Assembly: GCA_036389135.1 (NCBI GenBank)
Contig: DASVQP010000077.1
Span: 1-64,000 of the forward strand
Length of the DNA stretch: 64,000 nt
Source of the DNA: Longimicrobium sp.
GTDB lineage: Bacteria; Gemmatimonadota; Gemmatimonadetes; Longimicrobiales; Longimicrobiaceae
Direction: 5' to 3'
Positions within the stretch are counted from its first letter, which is position 1. Every line of letters starts with the position of its first letter. The position numbers and the translations under genes are program-made. This document shows positions 43,352-52,483 of the stretch, in pieces. Below the pieces are notes generated by a model. That model made no database searches and was not told the DNA's origin. It saw only the letters and a program-made list of their open reading frames with translations.

Positions 43352-44329
43352 TCAGGATCTCCGCGAGCCGCCGATGTTCGGGAGCACCGCCGCGGCCCGC
43401 GCCAGCACCTCGTCCGGCGTGCCGAGTGCGCGCTTGATGGCGACTTCGCGCTGCAGCGGATTGCGGATGCGCCGCAGCTCGGCCACTCGGCGCGCACCCA
43501 GGCGGCGGATGTGCCAGACGGGGCTGCTGGGCACCGGGAAGTCGCTGCCGTGCAGGGTGCGCGCGGCCAGCTCCGGGTCGGCAGCGAGGCGGCCGAGGGT
43601 GGCGGAGCGCGCGGGGTTGTTCATCCCCGAGTTGTCCGTCCACAGGTGCGGGAACTCGGCCATCAGCGCGCGCAGCAGCGGCGTCTGGTCCGGGTCCCGG
43701 CGAAAGGGCACGGGCGCGGCCAGGTGCGCCACGATCACGGGCACGCCCTCGCACAGCGGAAGGCGGATCTTCGCCAGGTCCTTGAGCCCCGGATCGACCT
43801 CGGCAAAGGTGTTCTCGCTGCCGCCCGAGTGGACGAGGAGGGGAAGCCCCGCGTCGGCCATGCGGCGGTAGAAGGGGCGGTGCGCCGGGTCGGCGGGGTC
43901 GATCCCCTGCGTGGCGGGGAGCCACTTGAGGAGGACGGCACCGTTCTCGATGCACTCCTCCAGCCGGTCCAGCGCGTCGCGACGCGCGGGGTTGACGGAC
44001 GGGCCGGGGAGGAGCTCCGGGTGCTCGCGGCAGACGCGAAAGACCCATCCGGCCGGGATCACCATCTGCGAGCGCGCCAGGTCTGGCTCCCCACTCGCGT
44101 CGCACACGGCGTCGAATCCCAGGGCGACGGCGCGGTCCATCTCGCTGCCGCGGACGTGGGCGGCGAGGCGCGCGGCCCACTCCGCGTCGCCGGTGGGCGA
44201 GTCGGGGCGCATCCCGTGGATTCGCCCCAGCGCGCGAAACATGAAGCTGCGCCTGAACTTCGGCGATACCCAGCACCCGCTTCCGCCGGAGCCCACCCCG
44301 GCCAGGTGAGTGTGAACGTCGATCTTCAC
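43352..44329 (-). CDS. Amidohydrolase-family (metal-dependent, TIM-barrel) hydrolase
   Basis: 325 residues from a GTG overlapping the upstream stop. KIDVHTHLAG starts the barrel with the HxH metal motif; LPLLVHSGGSENTF, VIVAHLAAP and TLHGSDFPVPSSP carry the later His and Asp ligands of amidohydrolase_2-type enzymes. Substrate unknown. It is the third gene of an operon with NDH-2 and an alpha/beta hydrolase. Confidence 0.85.
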   Translation of the reverse strand: MKIDVHTHLAGVGSGGSGCWVSPKFRRSFMFRALGRIHGMRPDSPTGDAEWAARLAAHVRGSEMDRAVALGFDAVCDASGEPDLARSQMVIPAGWVFRVCREHPELLPGPSVNPARRDALDRLEECIENGAVLLKWLPATQGIDPADPAHRPFYRRMADAGLPLLVHSGGSENTFAEVDPGLKDLAKIRLPLCEGVPVIVAHLAAPVPFRRDPDQTPLLRALMAEFPHLWTDNSGMNNPARSATLGRLAADPELAARTLHGSDFPVPSSPVWHIRRLGARRVAELRRIRNPLQREVAIKRALGTPDEVLARAAAVLPNIGGSRRS

Positions 44330-45171
44330 GCCGCCTCCAGCCACTCGGCCACCCTCGCCACCGTCCGCGGCTCGAAGGGCACGCACCAGTGCGGCGCCCG
44401 CTCCAGCATCTCCAGCCGCGCGCCGGGGATGCGGCTCGCCAGCAGCTCGCCCTGCTCCGCCGGCACGATGCCGTCGGCCCGGCTGTACACGAGGAGGACG
44501 GGAGTGCGGATCCGCTCCGCCGCCTCACCAAGCCGCAGACCTTCGAGCAGCGCCTGCACCCCCGCGACGTACCCGAACCCGCCCGCGGTACCGCGAAATG
44601 GGAACGCGCGCCGCTTCAGCGGACCCACCGCGGGGACCACGCCCCACACCCCGTAGTGCTCGCGCTGCGCCAGCGCCGCGCGCCCAAAGAATCCGCGCAG
44701 CTCCCCCAGCACCGTCCACCCGATCCGCAGGCGGACGGGCGCCGAGATGACCGCCGCCGATACGACCCGCTCCCATCCTGGCCGCGAAAGCGCGTGCAGC
44801 ACGAGCGACCCGCCGAGGCTGTGGCCCAGCAGGTGGAGCGGAAGGGGCGGCCCGCCGGCCTCCGCGCGCTCCACCGCATCGGCGAGCGCGTCCTCGATCC
44901 GTGCCGGGTCGAACACGGTGGTGCTGTCGCGTCCGTGCCCGTCCAGGTCGAAGGCGAACACCTCCAGCCCCGCCCGCAGCAGCGGCTTGCAGAGGGCGTG
45001 GAGGGGATAGAGCGCATCGTTCCCCGCCCCGTGCGCCAGCAGGACGCGCCCCCGAGCGCCGCCCGCGGGCACCAGCCGGAACCCGCGCGCCTGTCCACCC
45101 GCGCGCTCGTAGCCGACCGTCTCCATACGCGCCCCGGACGCGGCGAGCCATGCCTCCAGGCGTGCCGTCAC
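44326..45171 (-). CDS. Alpha/beta hydrolase
   Basis: 281 residues from a GTG overlapping the NDH-2 stop. RVLLAHGAGNDALYPLHALCKPLLRAGLEVFAFDLDGHGRD and the nucleophile elbow LLGHSLGGSLVLHAL are typical; a catalytic Asp in YSRADGIVP and His in RAPHW complete a plausible triad. Similar to lysophospholipase or esterase-like members. Co-translated with NDH-2 and the amidohydrolase. Confidence 0.88.
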   Translation of the reverse strand: MTARLEAWLAASGARMETVGYERAGGQARGFRLVPAGGARGRVLLAHGAGNDALYPLHALCKPLLRAGLEVFAFDLDGHGRDSTTVFDPARIEDALADAVERAEAGGPPLPLHLLGHSLGGSLVLHALSRPGWERVVSAAVISAPVRLRIGWTVLGELRGFFGRAALAQREHYGVWGVVPAVGPLKRRAFPFRGTAGGFGYVAGVQALLEGLRLGEAAERIRTPVLLVYSRADGIVPAEQGELLASRIPGARLEMLERAPHWCVPFEPRTVARVAEWLEAA

Positions 45172-46595
45172 CGCGCGGAACCGGCCTGGTGGCGGTCGCC
45201 GCTCATCCAACCGGTCGCCTCGGTGTCGGAGGGGGCGGTCTGGCCCTGGCGAGCGGCGGCATCGGCGTCGCGGCCGGACTGGCTCTGCGGGGTGTCCGGC
45301 GTGCCGAGCGGCTTTCCATGCGGCGCCAGCTCCGATCCCACCGCGCCCGTGATCAGCCTCGCCGCGCGCTGCCAGGTGAGGTACGACCACGCCCACTGCG
45401 AGAAGACGGAGAAGCGGTTGCGGAAGCCGATCAGGAAGAGGATGTGGACCAGGAGCCATCCCAGCCATGCCAGCATCCCGGTGAGCTTCACGCGTCCCGC
45501 GTGCAGGACGGCCGCGTTGCGCCCCACCACCGCCATGCTCCCCTTGTCCTTGTATCGAAAGGGGCGCCGCACGCCCCCTTCGATGCTCGCCACGATGTTG
45601 GACGCGGCGTGCCTCCCCATCTGCATCGCCACCTGGGCCACGCCTGGGAGGGGCTTGCCGTCGCTCCCGTCGAGGCTCGCCAGGTCGCCGATGACGAACA
45701 CCTCAGGGTGGCCGGGGATCGACAGATCCGGGAGGATCTCCACGCGCCCTACGCGATCGGTGGGCACGCCCAGCCGCTTCCCCAGCGGCGAGGCGGTGAC
45801 GCCCGCCCCCCAGATGACGTTGCGGGTGCGGATCGTCTCGTCGCCGATGCGGACGAGCTCCGGCTGCACGTCGGTGACGATGCTCTCCGTCCTCACCTCC
45901 ACGCCGCGAAGCTGGAGCGCCTCGCGGGCGTAGGCGGAGAGCTCCTCGGGGTACGCCGCCAGCAGCCGTGGCCCGCCCTCCAGCAGTACGATGCGCGCCT
46001 GCGACGGATCGATGCGCCGGAAGTCGCGGGCGATGGAGTGCCGCGCGGTGTCCGCCATCGCGCCCGCCATCTCCACCCCCGTCGCCCCGCCGCCGATGAC
46101 GACGAAGGTGAGGAGGGCGCGCTGCTCCTCGGGGTCTTCCTCGCGCTCGGCGGCCTCGAAGGCGAGGAGGTAGCGGCGGCGGATCTCGGTGGCGTCCTCG
46201 AGCGTCTTGAGGCCGGGGGCGAGCGGCTCCCACTCCGGGTGGCCGAAGTAGGCGTGCGTGGCGCCGGTGGCGAGGATCAGGTAGTCGTAGTCCAGCCGCT
46301 CGCCGTCCGTGAACACCACCTGCCTGCGGCCAAGGTCGAAGTCCTCCACCTCCGCCATCAGCACCTCGGTGGACCTCTGCCGGCGCAGCACCTGGCGGAT
46401 GGGGGAGGCGATGTCCGCGGGGGACAGGGTGGCGGTGGCGACCTGGTAGAGGAGCGGCTGAAAGATGTGATGGTTGCGCCGGTCCACCACCGTCACGGTG
46501 ACGGGTGCCCGGCGCAGCGCGCGCGCCGCCCACAGCCCTCCGAAGCCGCCCCCCACGATCACCACGTGCGGAACGCGCAGGATGCGTGTCGCCAT
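45168..46595 (-). CDS. NADH:quinone oxidoreductase, type II (NDH-2)
   Basis: 475 residues. It moves electrons from NADH to quinone without pumping protons. FAD site VVIVGGGFGGLWAARAL, NAD site VVIGGGATGVEMAGAMAD and the second FAD motif EVFVIGDLASLDG are in the usual order, as is the quinone-side helix VAMQMGRHAA. A C-terminal hydrophobic pair (about 395-440) should anchor the protein to the membrane, and the last 30 residues are low-complexity. GGGGGAGAG precedes the ATG. Confidence 0.93.
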   Translation of the reverse strand: MATRILRVPHVVIVGGGFGGLWAARALRRAPVTVTVVDRRNHHIFQPLLYQVATATLSPADIASPIRQVLRRQRSTEVLMAEVEDFDLGRRQVVFTDGERLDYDYLILATGATHAYFGHPEWEPLAPGLKTLEDATEIRRRYLLAFEAAEREEDPEEQRALLTFVVIGGGATGVEMAGAMADTARHSIARDFRRIDPSQARIVLLEGGPRLLAAYPEELSAYAREALQLRGVEVRTESIVTDVQPELVRIGDETIRTRNVIWGAGVTASPLGKRLGVPTDRVGRVEILPDLSIPGHPEVFVIGDLASLDGSDGKPLPGVAQVAMQMGRHAASNIVASIEGGVRRPFRYKDKGSMAVVGRNAAVLHAGRVKLTGMLAWLGWLLVHILFLIGFRNRFSVFSQWAWSYLTWQRAARLITGAVGSELAPHGKPLGTPDTPQSQSGRDADAAARQGQTAPSDTEATGWMSGDRHQAGSAR

Positions 46596-46897
46596 TGTGT
46601 CTCTCCCCCACCAGGCTCGATGTAGGCCGTGTCGCCGCGTGCAGCCGTGCGCCTCCACAAGTATGGGGCCGCGCGGCGCGCAGGGGCCAGGGCCGGGTGG
46701 CCGCTATCGGGCGATGGGGGGCGGGGCGGGGGGAGGCGGGGTATTTGGGTGTGGGGCATTCGATCGCCCGCGCCGAGCACCGGGGGCCGGGGGCCGGGGC
46801 ACCGGGGGCTGAAGCCCCCGGCTGGAACAACGGGAAGACCGCTGAAGCGGTCTCGTGGGCGGCGGGGGGCGGATCACATCCAAACACACGAGGGGAC
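46596..46897. other. Intergenic region with left end of the IS200-like element
   Basis: Divergent spacer between NDH-2 and the transposase. 46710-46805 is very G-rich low-complexity sequence; the left hairpin pair of the element occupies 46803-46852. No gene. Confidence 0.6.
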
Positions 46898-47384
46898 ATG
46901 CCGAGCGCGCATACGGAGTTGTACCTGCACATCGTCTGGGCCACGCACCGGCGGCATCCAATCATCACCCCGGAGCTGCAGCCGCGGATCTACGGTGCGA
47001 TCGCCGACCAGTGCAGGAAGCTCAAGGCGGACATCATCGCCATTGGTGGGATCGAGGACCACGCGCACGTGCTCCTCCGCACCCCGCCAACCGTATCCGT
47101 CGCGGATCTCGCCCGTCAGATGAAAGGTGCCTCGTCGCACCTGGTGAACCAGGTGGCCGGCGCGCGCTCCTTCAAATGGCAGGACGGCTACGGTGCGTTC
47201 AGCATCTCGCGCTCCATCGTCCCCCGTGTCCGCGCCTACGTCGTCGACCAGGAACGCCACCACCGGGACGGAACTCTGAGCCCTGCCTTCGAGCTCACCA
47301 ACCCGCCCCCCACCCTGACCCGGCGGCTTGCGAGACCGCTTTAGCGGTCTTCCCGTAGTTCCAGCCGGGGGCTTTAGCCCCCGG
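46803..47384 (+). mobile_element. IS200/IS605-type element bounded by inverted hairpin pairs
   Basis: Left end: hairpins CCGGGGGCTGAAGCCCCCGG (46803-46822) and GACCGCTGAAGCGGTC (46837-46852). Right end: GACCGCTTTAGCGGTC (47334-47349) and CCGGGGGCTTTAGCCCCCGG (47365-47384). The right end is the reverse complement of the left apart from loop changes (TGAA/TTTA). A Y1 transposase gene fills the inside. A solo relative of one end lies at 27701. The arrangement recalls REP/BIME elements mobilised by RAYT enzymes. Confidence 0.85.
46898..47344 (+). CDS. IS200/IS605-family Y1 (HUH) transposase
   Basis: 148 residues. HUH endonuclease motif at His55 and His57 (GGIEDHAHVLLRTPP), catalytic Tyr114 in RAYVVDQERHHRD and a companion Gln118. 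YLHIVWATHRRHPIITPELQPRIYGAI is the standard N-terminus. Y1 transposases nick single strands and recognise hairpins. The stop codon TAG is part of the right-end hairpin (47334-47349), so the last residues (RPL) are encoded by the element's end. No TnpB accompanies it. Confidence 0.93.
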   Translation: MPSAHTELYLHIVWATHRRHPIITPELQPRIYGAIADQCRKLKADIIAIGGIEDHAHVLLRTPPTVSVADLARQMKGASSHLVNQVAGARSFKWQDGYGAFSISRSIVPRVRAYVVDQERHHRDGTLSPAFELTNPPPTLTRRLARPL

Positions 47385-47498
47385 TTTTCGGGGTTCCGGC
47401 GACGCGCGGCCGCTGGCCCCCGCCCCCCCGCACACAAACCAGCCCGCCCCCCATCCCGGGAAGCGGGCCGATCCATCCATCCATCCGCCGCTACACCC

Positions 47499-48197
47499 TC
47501 ACACCGGCACGGGCAGCAGCAGGCGGAACGAGTTGCGGGCGCGGTTGAGGCGGCTCTTGACCGTGCCGACGGGGATGCCGATCTCCTCGGCGATCTCCTC
47601 GTAGGTGCGGTCCTCCACCTCGCGCATCACAAAGGGGATGCGGTGATGCTCGTCCATGCGGCCGATGGCCGTGTCGATGGCCTCGCGCAGCTCGCGGCGG
47701 TACGCCTCGCGCTCCGGGTTGTGCCCCGTGGCCGCGAACTCCACCGGCCGGGCCGGCGCACCCGAGGCCGTAGTCTCCGGGCGCATCTCCGAGAACGTCG
47801 TCTCCCGGCGGCGCGAGCGGTTGCGGAACTCGTTCTTCAGCAGGTTGTTCGCGATCGTGTGGATCCACGTCGAGAACTTCCGGCTGGGATCGTAGCTCTC
47901 CCGCGCGCGGTGAATGCGAAGGAAAGTGTCCTGCGTAAGGTCCTCCACCCGCTCCTCGTCGTTGAGACGCTTGCGGAGGAAGCCCTGGATTCGCGGCTGG
48001 TAGCGCTCCATGAGGAGGCGGAAACCTTCCTCCTCGCCCTGCGTGTAGCGCTGGAAAAGGTCCTCGTCAGTCATCTCCCGCAGCGGAGCATCGCCGTGTG
48101 GAAGACGCATGGAAGGGCGCACACCCCGACTCCGGGAGTCGTCCTGGGCCGCGCCGAACTGCGCGGCGGCACTGGTGAGGTCGATGGCGGTTTTCAT
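47499..48197 (-). CDS. RNA polymerase ECF-type sigma factor
   Basis: 232 residues. Region 2 (DLFQRYTQGEEEGFRLLMERYQPRIQGFLRKRL, EDLTQDTFLRIHRARESYDPSRKFSTWIHTIANNLLKNEFRNRSRR) and region 4 (DTAIGRMDEHHRIPFVMREVEDRTYEEIAEEIGIPVGTVKSRLNRARNSFRLLL) are clear; the linker (about 130-165) is long. No anti-sigma gene is adjacent. A strong promoter with almost no leader precedes the ATG. Confidence 0.92.
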   Translation of the reverse strand: MKTAIDLTSAAAQFGAAQDDSRSRGVRPSMRLPHGDAPLREMTDEDLFQRYTQGEEEGFRLLMERYQPRIQGFLRKRLNDEERVEDLTQDTFLRIHRARESYDPSRKFSTWIHTIANNLLKNEFRNRSRRRETTFSEMRPETTASGAPARPVEFAATGHNPEREAYRRELREAIDTAIGRMDEHHRIPFVMREVEDRTYEEIAEEIGIPVGTVKSRLNRARNSFRLLLPVPV

Positions 48198-48203
48198 GAC
48201 TTC

Positions 48204-48232
48204 AATATAAGGGAAAACCCCGCGTTTGTCGA
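48204..48232 (-). promoter_or_regulatory. Promoter of the sigma-factor gene, likely leaderless
   Basis: Minus strand TCGACA (48232-48227), exactly 17 bases, TATATT (48209-48204). Only six bases separate the -10 from the ATG, so transcription should begin at the start codon. Confidence 0.65.
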
Positions 48233-48293
48233 GGTCGGTTCACCGCTGAACGAAAACTGCAAGTGTTTGCACGAGCCGAATTTAACATCCCCG

Positions 48294-49379
48294 TCAACCC
48301 CGCGGCAGGGGGGCCCCGGCGCGGGCCCGGGCGCGGGCGTCGGCCACGTTCATCATCATGAACAGGATGGCGCCCAGCGAGAGCTGCAGGTAGAAGGTCA
48401 GGAGGCGCCACCCCCCCGTGGCGATCCCCACGATGCTTGCCGGCAGCAGCGCCGAGTACACCAGGTAGAACGCCGCCTCCGCCCCGCCCGCCGCCCCCGG
48501 CGTGGGGACGAAGAGCATCGCCGTGAAGATCACCCACTGCAGGAGGAAGAAGAGGACCGGGTCCACCTCCGCCCCCAGGAAGTACGCCACCGCCGTCGCC
48601 ACCGAGTAGCGCGCGGACCACTGCACCGCCGTCACCCCGAAGGTCAGCGCGAAGCGCCACTTCCCCCGCTCGCGCACCATGGCGAAGACGCTGCGGAAGT
48701 CCTGCCGCGTCTTGCGCGACCGCTGGCGGGTGCGGACGGCGCGGCGCAGGCTCCACCAGCGCACCCGGCGCCCCAGGAAGCCGCGCAGCGCCCCCTGCCA
48801 GAGCGCCACCACCGCCACAATCGTCAGTACGACGACGGGGAGCACTCCGGATGCCTCGCCCCGCATCTCGCGTCCCATGCGGCGCAGCACGGGGAGCTCC
48901 CACGCGCGCGAGACGATGAAGGCGGCCGGGAGCGCGGTGGCGAAGAAGCAGAGGTCTTCCAGGTAGCCCAGGGTGACGATGGAGGCGGCCTCTCCCTTGG
49001 TAACCCCCTTCTGCACCATCATCCCCCAGCGGAACACCTCGCCGCCGGAGGAGGTGGGGAAGACGGAGGAGGCGAGCTCGGCGCCCAGCGTGATGCGGAA
49101 GCAGTCGCGGAAGGTGAGCGGGTGGCCGATGAAGCGCGCCCACACCAGGATGCGGATCGTGTTGGTGATCCAGGGGAGGAGCGCCAGCACGATCCCCAGG
49201 TACAGGTAGCGCCGGTCCAGCTCGCCGAAGCGGCGGAAGACGCTGCGGTCCGTGGCCGCCCACGAGATCCACAGGTTGAACAGCACCCCAAAGGGCACCA
49301 GGATCATCGAGGTGCGGAAGACCCGGTTGAGGCCCCGCGACAGGCGGCTCTCCCCGGCTTCCTCCCCGGCGGTGCTCAC
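48294..49379 (-). CDS. Lysylphosphatidylglycerol synthase-type (UPF0104) flippase-like membrane protein
   Basis: 361 residues from a GTG overlapping the glycosyltransferase stop (GTGA). About eight hydrophobic segments; family features are SVFPTSSGGEVFRW, SIVTLGYLEDLCFFA and FVPTPGAAGGAEAAFYLV. Relatives move lipids across membranes or act with glycosyltransferases. Its translational coupling to the GT4 enzyme suggests a joint role in glycolipid or envelope-glycan assembly. Confidence 0.88.
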   Translation of the reverse strand: MSTAGEEAGESRLSRGLNRVFRTSMILVPFGVLFNLWISWAATDRSVFRRFGELDRRYLYLGIVLALLPWITNTIRILVWARFIGHPLTFRDCFRITLGAELASSVFPTSSGGEVFRWGMMVQKGVTKGEAASIVTLGYLEDLCFFATALPAAFIVSRAWELPVLRRMGREMRGEASGVLPVVVLTIVAVVALWQGALRGFLGRRVRWWSLRRAVRTRQRSRKTRQDFRSVFAMVRERGKWRFALTFGVTAVQWSARYSVATAVAYFLGAEVDPVLFFLLQWVIFTAMLFVPTPGAAGGAEAAFYLVYSALLPASIVGIATGGWRLLTFYLQLSLGAILFMMMNVADARARARAGAPLPRG

Positions 49380-50512
49380 CGCTCCGGCCCCCGCGCGATC
49401 ACCTGCGCGTAGCTGTCGATCAGCCGTCCGTTGATGGCCGACCAGTCGCGATCGCTTGCCGCCACCCGCGCCGCGGCGCCCATCCTGCGCCGCTCGGCGG
49501 GGTCGTTCAGCAGTCTCTCGACGTGGTCCGCGAGGTCGGCCGGGTCGTTGGCGCGGGCGATGAAGCCGGTCTGGCCGGGCTCCACCTGGTCCGGCGGGCC
49601 GCCACGGTCCACGACGACGGTGGGGAGGCCGCTGGCCTGCGCCTCCAGCACCACGTTGCCGAACGTCTCGGTCGTGGAGGGGAAGACGAAGACGTCGCCC
49701 GACGCGTACCAGCGGGCCAGCGCCTCGCCGCTCTGGTGGCCGGGGAAGAGGGCGTCGGGAAGGTCGGCCTGGAGCTGCTCGCGCATCGGCCCCTCGCCCA
49801 CCAGCACCAGGCGGTGGCGGCTCCCGCGCTGGCGGAGGATGCGCTCCATCGCCACCAGGTCCGCCAGATCCTTTTCGCGCACAAGGCGGCTCACCAGCAG
49901 GAGGACGGGGGTGTCGTCGCTCTCCGCGCCGGCCATGCGGCGCAGGTCCGGGTCGCGGAAGGCGGGGGAGAAGCGGTGCAGGTCGATGCCGCGCGACCAC
50001 AGCTCCGTGTTGCGGATGCCGTGGCCCGCCAGCTCGCGGATGATGCTGTGCGACGGGGCGTACACCACTTCGCACCTCCCGTAGAAGCGGCGCATCATCT
50101 TCCACCCCACCTCCTCGAGCCCGCCAAAGCCGTAGAAGCGGAAGTACGAGACGAAGTGCGTGTGGAACGACGACACCACCGGCACCCCGCGGCGCCGGCC
50201 GTACTTCTCCGCGCGCACGTTGATGGGGGTGGGGCTGACCACGTGGATCAGGTCCGGCTGGTACTCGTCGAGCCGGGCGGAGGCGCGGTGGCCGATGGGG
50301 GAGGCCAGCCGGTAGTCCTTGTACAGCGGAAAGCGGATGTAGGGGATCTCGTGGACGCGGGTGCTCCACGAGATCTCCGGCCCGGGCTTGAAGGGCGAGA
50401 AGATGCGGAAGTCGACTCCCCGCTTCTCCAGCGTCGCGAAGAGCTGGGCCAGGGTGCGCGACACCCCGTCCACGTGGGGGAGAAGGCTTTCCGTGAAGTA
50501 TGCGACCTTCAT
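49376..50512 (-). CDS. GT4-family glycosyltransferase
   Basis: 378 residues, two Rossmann domains of GT-B fold. MKVAYFTESLLPHVDGVSRTLAQL begins the family; the donor-site segment is PSTTETFGNVVLEAQASGLPTVVVDRGGPPD with the EX7E motif. Most similar in layout to mannosyltransferases such as MgtA/PimB-type enzymes. First of two genes with the flippase-like protein. A post-stop palindrome separates it from the next gene upstream. Confidence 0.92.
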   Translation of the reverse strand: MKVAYFTESLLPHVDGVSRTLAQLFATLEKRGVDFRIFSPFKPGPEISWSTRVHEIPYIRFPLYKDYRLASPIGHRASARLDEYQPDLIHVVSPTPINVRAEKYGRRRGVPVVSSFHTHFVSYFRFYGFGGLEEVGWKMMRRFYGRCEVVYAPSHSIIRELAGHGIRNTELWSRGIDLHRFSPAFRDPDLRRMAGAESDDTPVLLLVSRLVREKDLADLVAMERILRQRGSRHRLVLVGEGPMREQLQADLPDALFPGHQSGEALARWYASGDVFVFPSTTETFGNVVLEAQASGLPTVVVDRGGPPDQVEPGQTGFIARANDPADLADHVERLLNDPAERRRMGAAARVAASDRDWSAINGRLIDSYAQVIARGPER

Positions 50513-50604
50513 CCCGTTCCCGGTGCGCTCTTGCGGGCTGGCAATGGGCGCAATCTAAGCAGCGGCTGCCGCGCGTGACAGTGTACTGCGAAGAACCCCA
50601 ACAG

Positions 50605-50698
50605 CAGCCTCACACAGAGACACGGAGGATACCGCAAGATGAACGGAAAGGGGTTCTCTGTTCCTTGCGGTTCCCTCTGTGCCCTCTGTGTGAGGCTG
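50605..50698. repeat. Post-stop palindromic repeat, full copy D
   Basis: Ends CAGCCTCACACAGAGACACG and CCCTCTGTGTGAGGCTG. Begins eight bases beyond the stop of the minus-strand DUF6090-like gene. Confidence 0.85.
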
Positions 50699-50705
50699 TT
50701 CCCGG

Positions 50706-51440
50706 CTACCGCTCGGGTCGCAGCGACGGCTCGGCTTCGAGGGCGCCGCGCAGGCGGCGAGTGTCGCGGCGGAGCGTCTTCATCCCACTGATGCGGTTCA
50801 TGTAGGCGGCGTGCACGGCGAAGAGCACCGCCGCCGCTTCCGGGTCGCGCCGCATCCGCGGAACGTCTACCTCCTCGATGCGGATATCGCCCAGAAGGGC
50901 GCGGCGCATGAAGGGAAGCCCCCGCGCCATCGGCAGCGCCAGCCCCGTCATCGTCTCGCGAAAGAGGCGCTGCCGGTCCGCCTCCGTATCGAGCGACGAG
51001 GAGTACGCCGCCAGCAGCGCCCGCAGCGTGTCGTTGCGCACCAACCGCAGCTCTCCCGTGCCCAGGATGGCGCGGTAGTTCCCCGCGACAACCCGGAAGT
51101 CCGCGGCCGAGGCCGCGCCGGACATCCAGGCGATCACGCTGTCGGCTGAGGGCGGCGCGTCGCTGCGGGTGAGCGCGTCGATCAGGCGCGCAGCCGCGCT
51201 CACCGATGTCGAGTCGGACGCGATGACGGCGTCCAGCCGCGCCTCGTTCTCCCGCGTGTCGGCCAGGAGCTGCCGCAGGTAGTCGCGCTCGCGCCCGCGC
51301 TCCTGGTGCCCGTCCCACCACGCCTGCGCGCCCAGTGCGCAGAGCACGCCGGCCACGATGATGGAGAACTCGCGCAGCGCCCCCGTCCACCCGCCCGCCC
51401 GCTGAGCCCCTGCTGCGCCCGGTTCGGCCACGAGGGTCAT
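50706..51440 (-). CDS. DUF6090-like membrane-anchored protein
   Basis: 244 residues. One hydrophobic segment (about 24-45) followed by a long helical periplasmic part: EFSIIVAGVLCALGAQAWWDGHQERGRERDYLRQLLADTRENEARLDAVIASDS. This opening is the DUF6090 pattern (a membrane helix ending in an aromatic cluster, then DYLRQL). Function unknown. Confidence 0.75.
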   Translation of the reverse strand: MTLVAEPGAAGAQRAGGWTGALREFSIIVAGVLCALGAQAWWDGHQERGRERDYLRQLLADTRENEARLDAVIASDSTSVSAAARLIDALTRSDAPPSADSVIAWMSGAASAADFRVVAGNYRAILGTGELRLVRNDTLRALLAAYSSSLDTEADRQRLFRETMTGLALPMARGLPFMRRALLGDIRIEEVDVPRMRRDPEAAAVLFAVHAAYMNRISGMKTLRRDTRRLRGALEAEPSLRPER

Positions 51441-51661
51441 CCTCCATTGCGAGTCGATCGTCGTGCGCGCGCCGCCCGGCCGGCGCGGAAGGAACCAATG
51501 CGGCGCTTTCCCGGTAGACCGGTCGTCCCCGCCTCCCCGGCGGCGTGGCATGAGGCGCGGGATGATCGGCTCCGCAATCCGTGCTCCATCGTCCTCGCGC
51601 AGCGCGAGCGCGGCTGTCCTTCCCCCACGTTCCCTGCACCTCGCGCGCGGGCATCCCCCGG

Positions 51662-52426
51662 ATGAGTTTCGCTTCCCTCTCGTCCCGCCCGCCCTCGCGC
51701 CTCCCCCGCGCCAGCCCCCTCGCGGCATCGGCGGTCGCCCACGCGATCCTTTTCGTTGCGGCCGTGCGGTGGCATCACCCCGCGCACGCCCCGAAGATGC
51801 GGCCGGCCGCGCCGCGGCAGGAGGTGGTGTGGATCGACTTCCCCGCACCGGACGCGCTCGCGCTGCCCGGGCTGGGCGGAGTCGCGGGACAGGGGCGGGC
51901 GCCGGGATCGCCACGCATCACGCCCGAAACGCGGGTGGCGGCACGGACGACGGCCGTGGAGACCAGCGCCGCCGCGCCCGCCGCGAGTCAGGGCCCGGCG
52001 GGTCCTTCCGCGCCGGCAGCCGCATCATCCCGGCCCTGGAGCGGCGTGCGCGATCCCCGCCTCTACGTGGACACGCGCAGGCTTCCGCCGCCGGAGCGCC
52101 CGGACCACGCGCGGCTGGCCCCGGACTTCGCCGCCGCCGTGCGTGCCGACTCCGTGCGCGCGGCCGAGGCGGCGCGGCAGTCGCTCGCGCGGCGGCAGGT
52201 CACCGTGTTCGGCCGCCGGGTGACGGTGGGCGGCGACTCCGCGGCCGCCGGCTTCCGCACCGAGGCCATCGAGGCGCGCCGCGACGTGCTGACCATGCCC
52301 GGCGACCGGATCATGTGGGAACGCCTCGAGCTGAGCAAACAGGACGGCCAGCAGGCGCGCGACTCCGTTCTCCGGGAGCGTATCCGCGCGACCCGCGCGC
52401 GCAACGACGCGGACCGCCGCCCGTAA
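51662..52426 (+). CDS. Hypothetical protein with N-terminal membrane anchor and Pro/Ala-rich linker
   Basis: 254 residues. A basic N-terminus and a hydrophobic segment (about 23-38) precede a long Ala/Pro/Ser-rich linker (about 75-135) and a charged C-terminal half (RRLPPPERPDHARLAPDF and a helix FAAAVRADSVRAAEAARQSLARRQVTVFGRRVTVGGDS). The layout is reminiscent of TonB-like or periplasm-spanning proteins, but no family is recognised. Confidence 0.65.
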   Translation: MSFASLSSRPPSRLPRASPLAASAVAHAILFVAAVRWHHPAHAPKMRPAAPRQEVVWIDFPAPDALALPGLGGVAGQGRAPGSPRITPETRVAARTTAVETSAAAPAASQGPAGPSAPAAASSRPWSGVRDPRLYVDTRRLPPPERPDHARLAPDFAAAVRADSVRAAEAARQSLARRQVTVFGRRVTVGGDSAAAGFRTEAIEARRDVLTMPGDRIMWERLELSKQDGQQARDSVLRERIRATRARNDADRRP

Positions 52427-52483
52427 GCCCGCGCGGCCACATGAGTCACCGATGCCCCGCGTGAGCCATGCGGCCGCCATTGG

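Noticed and set aside
48301-48400. C-terminal low-complexity end of the flippase-like protein as a separate feature
   Set aside because: A normal basic/Ala tail of a membrane protein; no repeat found elsewhere.
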